Shown here: one piece after another, positions 1 through 4,174 of the stretch
Numbering within the stretch: the first letter of the stretch is position 1
Layout: every line of letters starts with the position of its first letter
Assembly: GCA_905233775.1 (NCBI GenBank)
Contig: CAJOEB010000071.1
Span: 1 to 5,010, forward strand
Origin: an uncultured Alphaproteobacteria bacterium
GTDB taxonomy: Bacteria > Pseudomonadota > Alphaproteobacteria > UBA3830
Direction of reading: 5' to 3'
DNA length: 5,010 nt
Position numbers and translations under genes: made by a program
Notes under the pieces: model-generated
What the model saw: the letters and a program-made list of their open reading frames with translations, nothing else
What the model was told of the DNA's origin: nothing
Databases searched by the model: none

Positions 1-85
1 CATCGCCATTCAAGCGGTTGCAGAAGATTTCGTCTCCCTTGCTCACTTTGAACTGCTGCCCTGCTATTTCTACGATTGCGTACAT
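1..85 (-). CDS. rplU: 50S ribosomal protein L21, N-terminal part (runs off the left edge)
   Basis: The first 28 residues read MYAIVEIAGQQFKV followed by SKGDEIFCNRL, the canonical L21 opening (MYAI-x-E-x-GGKQ/GQQFKV-x-G-D). L21 binds 23S rRNA in the large ribosomal subunit. The ATG is at 85-83 and is the only sensible start; no Shine-Dalgarno precedes it, as usual in Bacteroidota. A TAnnTTTG -7 box lies 37 bases upstream. The rest of the gene, and the rpmA that usually follows, lie outside the window. It is a core gene and marks the left limit of the accessory stretch. Confidence 0.93.
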   Translation of the reverse strand, partial: MYAIVEIAGQQFKVSKGDEIFCNRLNGD

Positions 86-122
86 TAATTTGTATTTAAT
101 TTTTTTCAAATTTTTCGGACTG

Positions 123-130
123 CAAAAATA
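123..130 (-). promoter_or_regulatory. -7 box of the rplU promoter
   Basis: On the minus strand this reads TATTTTTG followed by CA, matching the Bacteroidetes sigma-ABfr -7 consensus TAnnTTTG. I see no clear TTTG -33 box at 17-23 bases. The predicted start is about 116-119, giving a leader of roughly 30 nt before the rplU ATG. Confidence 0.65.
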
Positions 131-172
131 CAACTTTTATTAATACGTGCGACATTTTTCTGAAAAATTAAT

Positions 173-186
173 TTTAAGGCCTTAAA
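173..186. repeat. 14-bp perfect palindrome TTTAAGGCCTTAAA
   Basis: The 14 bases are their own reverse complement. They lie directly beyond the outer arm of the 187-250 inverted repeat and, on the minus strand, are followed by ATTAATTTTT. With that T-rich tail it may contribute to termination after the phosphatase gene, though a loopless palindrome is a weak terminator. Its right half also matches the 9-bp TTAA repeat found at 203-238. Confidence 0.5.
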
Positions 187-250
187 GCAGCCCGAACATT
201 GAGGGCCTTAAAGGCTTTAATGGCGTTAATGCCCTTAAGGTTCGGGCTGC
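187..250 (-). terminator. 11-bp inverted repeat overlapping the phosphatase stop codon, possible terminator
   Basis: Perfect 11-bp arms, GCAGCCCGAAC at 187-197 and GTTCGGGCTGC at 240-250, enclose 42 bases. The right arm lies inside the last codons of the phosphatase gene (Leu-Gln-Pro-Glu-Pro); the left arm lies after the stop. Transcribed leftward it would form a GC-rich stem, with TTTAAGG and later TTTTT beyond it. The long loop and late T-run make intrinsic termination plausible but not certain; mRNA 3'-end protection is the alternative. Confidence 0.45.
203..238 (-). repeat. Four tandem copies of a degenerate 9-bp repeat carrying TTAA
   Basis: Read on the minus strand the units are TTAAGGGCA, TTAACGCCA, TTAAAGCCT and TTAAGGCCC, at 238-230, 229-221, 220-212 and 211-203. 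A fifth, out-of-register unit is at 177-185. The array starts at the phosphatase stop codon and fills the loop of the 11-bp inverted repeat. Since nine bases are three codons, the first three TAA triplets of the array (the stop codon included) are all in the phosphatase reading frame. Confidence 0.7.
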
Positions 251-699
251 AGTGAGTTAAGGAACCCCTCACACCCTTCTGTGATATCTTTGAACGTCGT
301 CTCAAAATCGCCTGTGTACCAAGGGTCTGCGACGTCGCGGTGCTTGCCGGCGTAGTCCATCATGAGGGAAATTTTATGTTCAGTATCCTCCCCTAGCAAC
401 CGCTCCAAATTCCGCAAATTGTTTTCATCCATTGCGATGATATAATCGTAATATTCGTAGTCCTGTTTGGTAATTTGTCGTGCCTTCCGATAGCCGTATT
501 TAATTCCTTTTTTAAATAAAATCCTTCTCGCCGGAGGATACAAGTCGTTCCCAATCTCCTCGGTCGAAGTGGCCGCCGACGCAATCTCGAAATCGTCAGC
601 CCTTCCGGCCTTCTCGACCATATCTTTCAAAATATATTCAGCCATCGGGCTTCGGCAGATATTGCCATGGCAGATAAAAAGAATGCGATGATGAATCAT
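235..699 (-). CDS. Low-molecular-weight protein tyrosine phosphatase
   Basis: The 154-residue protein is full length for this cytoplasmic family, which dephosphorylates phosphotyrosine through a phosphocysteine intermediate. Visible hallmarks are the P-loop CHGNICRS at residues 10-17 (nucleophile Cys10, Arg16 of C-x5-R) and the DPWY motif at 125-128 with the general acid Asp125. Known roles of the family include control of tyrosine kinases for polysaccharide export and of arginine phosphorylation; nothing here picks a substrate. The ATG at 699-697 puts the P-loop at its usual distance from the N terminus. The gene lies 29 bp after the nuclease stop on the same strand, so read-through from the restriction operon is possible. 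It also has its own -7 box, overlapping the spacer. Likely a host gene rather than part of the defence operon. Confidence 0.93.
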   Translation of the reverse strand: MIHHRILFICHGNICRSPMAEYILKDMVEKAGRADDFEIASAATSTEEIGNDLYPPARRILFKKGIKYGYRKARQITKQDYEYYDYIIAMDENNLRNLERLLGEDTEHKISLMMDYAGKHRDVADPWYTGDFETTFKDITEGCEGFLNSLQPEP

Positions 700-713
700 A
701 TAGAAATTTTTGG

Positions 714-721
714 CAAAGATA
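714..721 (-). promoter_or_regulatory. -7 box of the phosphatase promoter
   Basis: The minus strand reads TATCTTTG followed by CC, a full TAnnTTTG match, 14 bases before the phosphatase ATG. Transcription would begin only a few bases before the start codon. No convincing TTTG -33 box is present; that region lies in the 3' end of the nuclease gene. Confidence 0.6.
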
Positions 722-728
722 TGAAAAA

Positions 729-1820
729 TTATTTTCCACTCTTTCTTCTATTGCATTCTTTGCAAAGCATCTGGCAATTTTCGGCGATGGTTTTGCCTCC
801 GAGATGCCATGGCGTGATGTGATCGGCCTCCATTTGATGCAATTCAAAATGATGGCCACAATCGGGACAAACACCTAATTGTCGCTCGTAAGCCGATAAT
901 TTTTGTGCATCTGTAAATGCTCTGATTGATAAGAATTTCTCTTTTCCGGTTAGGATATAAGGATAAATGCCGGTTTTCTTTGTGACATCGTCATCGAGAA
1001 TTAAACGTTTTACTTCTTCGTCAATCTCTTTATAATCAAAAACATTGTCTTTGTATTGTTTGTAGAGGATGCCCCATTCCACGCCTTTCATTATCTTTTT
1101 GCGCTCTTTTGTCGGACGGAACGAGGTGTCGATCCAGGTTATCACCGACTGGAAGAACTGCCATAGAGGCGCCGCGCTTGCATCATGTTGGTGGTTTGAC
1201 ATATAAACTGCGATATTGCCATCCGAAATCCACGAGATTGCTGTCTCAAGATAATCCTGACGAATAGCCGAACCATTAAGATAATCGCTACCAATTTTAG
1301 ATGCCGGACAACCGTTTTTGCTGAAATAACGTTTGGCATCACTCACCCAGGAACCAGCATAAACCGCATTGCGAAGCTCCTGTTTTGTAAGCTCCTCGCC
1401 TGCTATGTTGATAGTCTCGAACCATTTCAGTTTCTCGCTGTCTGAACCGCTGCAAATATAAACCTGAAGCTTGTAGTTGAGAATCTGTTCCTGCTCATCA
1501 GGCTGAAGATTGTGGAAATAGCGGAACATATAGGCAAAATCGCCGTTCACATACTGACAGATGCTGATTGTTCGCTGCTGTCCATCGATAATCTCATACG
1601 TTCCGTCGTCGCGTACCGACCAATACATCACGTTGAGTGGGAAATCGTGAGTGAGCGTGTCGATTACCGCGTCGCGTTGCTTCTCGTTATACACAAATTC
1701 GCGCTGAAATGGCGGGCGCACGTCGAGTTTGCCGTCGTAGGCGTGCACTCCGTTTTCGTTGTTATCGACATAACCTTTTGTAAGGTCACGGACTCTGATG
1801 TGATGCAGTTCTATCTTCAT
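729..1820 (-). CDS. DUF262 (ParB/GmrS-like) protein with C-terminal HNH nuclease domain
   Basis: The 363-residue protein has two recognisable parts. The N-terminal DUF262 domain shows RPPFQREFVY at residues 35-44 and DGQQR at 79-83; in GmrSD, BrxU and SspE the DGQQR motif belongs to a nucleotide-hydrolysing fold. The C terminus (about 310-363) is a zinc-supported HNH nuclease: CPDC at 318-321, EADH at 331-334, His339, GG at 341-342, Asn347, and CKEC at 353-356 followed by Asn357. Its start overlaps the methyltransferase stop by ATGA, which implies translational coupling and a joint role. The likely job is DNA cleavage controlled by methylation state. DUF262 proteins are often modification-dependent (type IV), whereas pairing with a methyltransferase suggests self-protection, so the sense of the dependence is open. 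Fusion to a classical HNH rather than DUF1524 is worth noting. GC content is far higher than in the methyltransferase gene. Confidence 0.85.
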   Translation of the reverse strand: MKIELHHIRVRDLTKGYVDNNENGVHAYDGKLDVRPPFQREFVYNEKQRDAVIDTLTHDFPLNVMYWSVRDDGTYEIIDGQQRTISICQYVNGDFAYMFRYFHNLQPDEQEQILNYKLQVYICSGSDSEKLKWFETINIAGEELTKQELRNAVYAGSWVSDAKRYFSKNGCPASKIGSDYLNGSAIRQDYLETAISWISDGNIAVYMSNHQHDASAAPLWQFFQSVITWIDTSFRPTKERKKIMKGVEWGILYKQYKDNVFDYKEIDEEVKRLILDDDVTKKTGIYPYILTGKEKFLSIRAFTDAQKLSAYERQLGVCPDCGHHFELHQMEADHITPWHLGGKTIAENCQMLCKECNRRKSGK

Positions 1821-2995
1821 AGTTTATTGTATTTTGCTTGTTCTTCGGCTGCCATTGAAAGTTCGGATTCTTGTTGTTGATAATTTATAATGTTGTTCTG
1901 TCGACGACGTATAAGAATCCTAGCATAAATACTCTGATAAAGTTCACCTGTTTGTTTATCTTTAAATGCAGGTTCTTTTTTATCACTTTTGGGATTATGT
2001 TTTCTGTACAAAGTGCCTTTTGCATTGATAGTAAACTTTCCTGTTGGGTTGCCTGCCTTATCTAAAATTTCCATTTCTCTATAATTTGTAAATTCACAAC
2101 TACCAACAATCCCAAGTGCTTCAATTACAAATTGGTTAGGATTATATTTGTCTAAGAAAGTTATCGGAACGCCCATTGTATCATAATAATCCATTGGGAT
2201 TTCCGATGTCATATCAACATTGATAGCATTATAGTTTTCATAATTTGGATAATCTTCCGAATTATATGATCTGTAAAGTATCAGATCTTCGTGACGTTCT
2301 TTATAATCTAAATTGGTGAACCATCTAACACCTTTAACTCTTATGAATTTATTCCCATTTTCATCCTGTCTACAACCTGACGCATTAAGTGGATAATCTT
2401 TAGGAACCCCGAACTCTCTGTCACCACTATGAATACTTGCTCCCAGCCATAATTTGTTATCTTTAATTAAAGAAAATATCTCTTTGTAAGAAATAGCATT
2501 TACATTACCTATTATTAAAAACTTCTTATTATATTTTATCAATTGTGACACATACTCTCTAAATAATGAAAATGGTGGATTTGTTACAACAATATCTGCT
2601 TCTTTTAACAATTCTATACATTCTTGTGAGCGAAAATCACCATCTCCTTTTAAATAATGAATCCCAATTTCTTCTAGATCAGGTACTCGATTACCATTTT
2701 TATCTCCAAAATATTCAAGCCATATAGCTCGTTCCGAATCGTTTTGGCTAAACAAATCACGATTTTGATTCTTATAACAAGTCGTTATAAGCTTTTTAAG
2801 TCCAAGTTTTTCAAAATTATAGCTAAAATAATGGAAGAAATTGCTAATTCGAGGGTCGTCACAATTACAAAGAATGGTTTTGCCTTTAAAATGCTCTTTG
2901 TAATGCTTCATTTCACTTTCAATATCACTTAGTTGAGTGTAAAACTCATCCTTTTTTGCTTTACTCGCCGCATGAAGATCAACATTTCCTGCCAT
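1817..2995 (-). CDS. EcoRI-type adenine-specific DNA methyltransferase
   Basis: The 392-residue protein matches the M.EcoRI-like family of N6-adenine methyltransferases, which transfer a methyl group from S-adenosylmethionine to adenine in a specific site. Visible landmarks are the family signature CNCDDPRISNFFHYF at 43-57 with GLKKLI at 65-70, and the catalytic NPPF motif at 139-142 in the context DIVVTNPPFSLF. Length is close to that of the family. The C terminus (about 365-392) is Gln/Glu-rich. The ATG at 2995-2993 is followed by residues typical of the family start (HAASKAKKDEFYTQ). The gene is AT-rich (15 of 60 bases are G or C at 2521-2580), unlike the nuclease gene after it, suggesting separate origin or recent transfer. 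It overlaps the nuclease start by ATGA. No EcoRI-like endonuclease is present, so the DUF262-HNH protein is the candidate partner. Recognition sequence cannot be read from the protein. Confidence 0.9.
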   Translation of the reverse strand: MAGNVDLHAASKAKKDEFYTQLSDIESEMKHYKEHFKGKTILCNCDDPRISNFFHYFSYNFEKLGLKKLITTCYKNQNRDLFSQNDSERAIWLEYFGDKNGNRVPDLEEIGIHYLKGDGDFRSQECIELLKEADIVVTNPPFSLFREYVSQLIKYNKKFLIIGNVNAISYKEIFSLIKDNKLWLGASIHSGDREFGVPKDYPLNASGCRQDENGNKFIRVKGVRWFTNLDYKERHEDLILYRSYNSEDYPNYENYNAINVDMTSEIPMDYYDTMGVPITFLDKYNPNQFVIEALGIVGSCEFTNYREMEILDKAGNPTGKFTINAKGTLYRKHNPKSDKKEPAFKDKQTGELYQSIYARILIRRRQNNIINYQQQESELSMAAEEQAKYNKL

Positions 2996-2998
2996 ATC

Positions 2999-3025
2999 GA
3001 TTGATAGTTATGCATGCTATCAATC
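2999..3025. promoter_or_regulatory. 9-bp inverted repeat just upstream of the methyltransferase start
   Basis: Perfect arms GATTGATAG (2999-3007) and CTATCAATC (3017-3025) flank a 9-base centre containing ATGCAT. The inner edge is three bases from the ATG at 2995. The position suits a repressor operator or an RNA hairpin that hides the translation start. Restriction-modification operons often carry such control sites (controller-protein boxes or methyltransferase autoregulation), but no controller gene is visible here. Confidence 0.5.
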
Positions 3026-3057
3026 CGCAAACACAATAAAGAAAGGTGCGAGACCCC

Positions 3058-3245
3058 TTATTGCGTTTAGCTGAGAGGCGGCCTAGGATGGGAACCTCTA
3101 CAAGTAAACAAGTTGCCTGCACCTTGTTGGCACAAGCATAGCTCTATTCTACTTGTAAAGTCTTCCCAATCTGAAGACTACCAGATATTATTTCTTTCGT
3201 TTATTCCCAAATAGTTTCCTAGGCTCTTTGCTAAACGCGAAATAA
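3058..3245 (-). ncRNA. Rod-like structured RNA or leader element of unknown family
   Basis: Several nested pairings fold this segment into one long rod: TTATT/AATAA (3058-3062 with 3241-3245), GCGTTTAGC/GCTAAACGC (3063-3071 with 3230-3238), GCCTAGGA/TCCTAGGC (3081-3088 with 3217-3224), TGGGAA/TTCCCA (3089-3094 with 3204-3209) and TACAAGTA/TACTTGTA (3099-3106 with 3150-3157). Side hairpins are AGTCTTC/GAAGACT (3159-3165 with 3173-3179) and CTTGT/ACAAG (3123-3127 with 3132-3136). The strand is chosen because the only strong promoter (3324-3354) transcribes leftward. The rod with a one-sided central bubble recalls 6S RNA; retron msr-msd and a MITE were also considered. Function is unknown. Confidence 0.5.
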
Positions 3246-3320
3246 TAGCTAATGCTTAATTTTTTAATATTTCAATTTTGTTTTACTTACTGCTTCTTTG
3301 TTAAAGTTTAACTGTTAGCG

Positions 3321-3376
3321 ATGCAAAAATAGGAGTTTTTTCGGAGAAAACAAAAAAAATTTTGAAAAAGTGGCTG
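3321..3376. repeat. 56-bp direct repeat, copy 1 (bidirectional promoter module)
   Basis: This segment matches 4071-4126 at 50 of 56 positions with no gaps, exactly 750 bp apart. It starts ATGCAAAAATAGGAGTT and ends TTTGAAAAAGTGGCTG. The minus strand contains a complete TTTG-N19-TAnnTTTG promoter. The right end lies just upstream of a rightward -7 box at 3395, so the module serves both directions. Confidence 0.85.
3324..3354 (-). promoter_or_regulatory. Leftward promoter of the methyltransferase-nuclease operon
   Basis: On the minus strand TTTG (3354-3351), a 19-base spacer and TATTTTTG (3331-3324) match the Bacteroidetes consensus TTTG-N19-TAnnTTTG exactly. The predicted start is about 3316-3319. 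The same arrangement with the same spacing occurs in the second repeat copy at 4074-4104. Confidence 0.75.
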
Positions 3377-3394
3377 CAATTCGAAATTATTGTG

Positions 3395-3402
3395 TATCTT
3401 TG
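3395..3402 (+). promoter_or_regulatory. -7 box of the tRNA-like small RNA promoter
   Basis: TATCTTTG matches TAnnTTTG. GTGGCTG, conserved in both repeat copies, begins at 3370, where the -33 box would lie, though it is not TTTG. Initiation about five bases past the box falls at 3407, two bases before the base of the 14-bp stem, which supports a dedicated small-RNA promoter. Confidence 0.65.
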
Positions 3403-3406
3403 CATC

Positions 3407-3510
3407 ACGAAAGTGTATCGTTGGTAGAGCCATGATTCGGAACGGAGGCAGGGTTTCTCCCTGAGGAGTGGGTTCGACTCCCACCGCTAACGATACACTT
3501 TCTTTGTTTG
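3407..3510 (+). ncRNA. Small RNA with tRNA-like elements closed by a 14-bp stem
   Basis: A perfect 14-bp stem (GAAAGTGTATCGTT at 3409-3422 with 3489-3502) encloses 66 nt. Inside are TTGGTAGAGC (3421-3430), identical to the 3' half of a consensus tRNA D-arm; TTCGGAA (3436-3442), shaped like an anticodon loop but without a paired stem; a CAGGG/CCCTG hairpin (3449-3463), placed like a class II variable arm; and a perfect T-arm, GTGGG-TTCGACT-CCCAC (3468-3484). It is not a normal tRNA: the 5' half of the D-arm is missing, CGCT separates T-arm and closing stem, and no CCA follows. A -7 box sits just upstream, and T-rich sequence (TTTCTTTGTTTG) follows the stem, which may itself be the terminator. 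Alternatives are a degenerate tRNA or a tRNA mimic. The 3' end is convergent with the next gene. Confidence 0.6.
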
Positions 3511-3936
3511 TCACCCCAATTGCGTAGCAGTAATAAAAACGACCCTTTTGGTCTTTTTCCTATCAATTTTAATCTCGTAATTCGGGTGTATTACAAATTT
3601 TGCATTCCCGTTGGTAAAAATAAAAGCTTCACCGTCGTAACTCATCTCCATCTTATGCCTCGTCATCGGGAAAGCAATAATTTCTTCCTTTTCAACAGCT
3701 TTTCCTATATTAACCTTATGTTCTCGCTCAGAATGAGAAAGTGAACGCGATGACATATAAACATCTGATGAGCCCAACTCAATATTGTTTTCATCTGCAT
3801 ATTGCCTCATACGCTCCTCAACCGCGCCAATAATAAAAGGCTTTTGCTTTGAAAAACCATACTTTTCTATATCCGCAAAAACATTTCGTATTGTTTCTGA
3901 CGCACTAATTTCAATTAAATCATAACACCTTTCCAT
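3511..3936 (-). CDS. Hypothetical 141-aa protein, possibly a PBECR-type (Barnase/EndoU/colicin E5-D/RelE-like) nuclease domain
   Basis: I do not recognise this protein with certainty. Its central block SSRSLSHSEREHKVNIGKAV (residues 62-81), with candidate catalytic His68, Arg71, His73 and Lys74, and the following strands (FIFTNG, KFVIHPN, VVFITAT) resemble the PBECR domains described at the C terminus of phage MuF-type head proteins. Family members are predicted RNases. There is no signal peptide or membrane segment. The ATG at 3936-3934 is the first start after an in-frame stop. The gene has a predicted promoter in repeat copy 2 and a 130-nt leader. Standing alone rather than fused to a capsid protein, it could be a free toxin or a prophage remnant. 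Its stop codon lies at the 3' end of the convergent tRNA-like RNA. The existence of the gene is more certain than the function. Confidence 0.6.
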   Translation of the reverse strand: MERCYDLIEISASETIRNVFADIEKYGFSKQKPFIIGAVEERMRQYADENNIELGSSDVYMSSRSLSHSEREHKVNIGKAVEKEEIIAFPMTRHKMEMSYDGEAFIFTNGNAKFVIHPNYEIKIDRKKTKRVVFITATQLG

Positions 3937-4070
3937 ATTATTAATTTCATAAATAACTCAAAAACGCCAACATAGCTACAGCGAAACCATAGCATAATTT
4001 TACAATTACTAAATTTTTGAGTTTCAAATTTCTGAAAAGGTCCGCCGATTCTTTGCCTTTTAGTTTTCAT
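3937..4070 (-). promoter_or_regulatory. Leader of the PBECR-like gene
   Basis: The stretch between the copy 2 leftward promoter and the 141-aa gene contains a 10-bp inverted repeat, AACTCAAAAA (3955-3964) with TTTTTGAGTT (4014-4023). It also holds two copies of GCTATG on the minus strand. A 51-codon open frame (4070-3915) runs through it, but its ATG lies about where transcription should begin and its composition is not protein-like. I see no other gene here. Confidence 0.4.
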
Positions 4071-4126
4071 ATGCAAAAATAGGAGTTGTTTTCGAGAAAA
4101 CAAAATTATTTTTGAAAAAGTGGCTG
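4071..4126. repeat. 56-bp direct repeat, copy 2 (bidirectional promoter module)
   Basis: Same length as copy 1 (3321-3376) with six substitutions, mainly in the A/T tract. It stands between the leftward PBECR-like gene and the rightward transposase. The leftward TTTG-N19-TATTTTTG promoter and the GTGGCTG end are both unchanged, which suggests that the parts that matter were kept after duplication. Confidence 0.85.
4074..4104 (-). promoter_or_regulatory. Leftward promoter of the PBECR-like gene
   Basis: Minus strand: TTTG (4104-4101), 19 bases, TATTTTTG (4081-4074), an exact consensus match. The predicted start is about 4066-4069, giving a leader near 130 nt. Confidence 0.7.
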
Positions 4127-4142
4127 ACAATAGAAGATTTTG

Positions 4143-4150
4143 TATTTTTG
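4143..4150 (+). promoter_or_regulatory. -7 box of the transposase promoter
   Basis: TATTTTTG followed by CA matches TAnnTTTG, with GTGGCTG of the repeat starting 23 bases upstream. The predicted start is about 4155, giving a leader of about 20 nt before the ATG at 4175. No Shine-Dalgarno is present. Confidence 0.65.
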
Positions 4151-4174
4151 CAGAAAGAATAAAAATCGATTTTT

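Larger units (their letters stand above)
2996..3317 (-). promoter_or_regulatory. Long 5' leader of the methyltransferase-nuclease operon
   Basis: This gene-free stretch runs from the predicted start of the leftward promoter (about 3317) to the methyltransferase ATG. It holds, in transcript order, an AT-rich 70-nt segment, the rod-like RNA fold at 3058-3245, a possible hairpin at 3034-3063 that competes with it, and the 9-bp inverted repeat at 2999-3025. I find no credible leader peptide. A leader of about 320 nt is long for a methyltransferase gene and suggests post-initiation control, unless the rod is an independent RNA. Confidence 0.5.

Noticed and set aside
393..584. 63-aa open frame inside the phosphatase gene
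   Set aside because: It is a shadow of the phosphatase in another frame on the same strand, with no family features.
1512..1880. 122-aa open frame on the plus strand
   Set aside because: It is antisense to the DUF262 coding region, whose motifs are clear, and it has no promoter.
3058..3245. Retron msr-msd RNA
   Set aside because: The complementary ends and a TTTAGC...GAGAGG...CCTCT run recall msr of known retrons, but no reverse transcriptase lies anywhere between the bounding core genes, and the strongest promoter reads the other strand.
3058..3245. Firm 6S RNA call
   Set aside because: The rod with a central bubble fits in general shape, but I cannot match it to a known Bacteroidales 6S sequence and no promoter lies right at its end.
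3058..3245. MITE
   Set aside because: The ends form imperfect inverted repeats (about 30 bp), but no target-site duplication is evident and many internal pairings lie deeper than terminal repeats would require. Not excluded without a copy count.
3409..3502. A normal tRNA gene
   Set aside because: The D-arm is half missing, the anticodon stem is unpaired, four extra bases separate the T-arm from the closing stem, and the closing stem is 14 bp rather than 7.
3308..3514. 68-aa open frame on the minus strand
   Set aside because: It is the antisense of the tRNA-like RNA. Peptides such as VGVEPT are the usual artefact of translating a T-arm backwards.
3915..4070. 51-aa open frame upstream of the PBECR-like gene
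   Set aside because: Its ATG is at or before the predicted transcription start, it overlaps the next gene out of frame, and the sequence resembles no protein.
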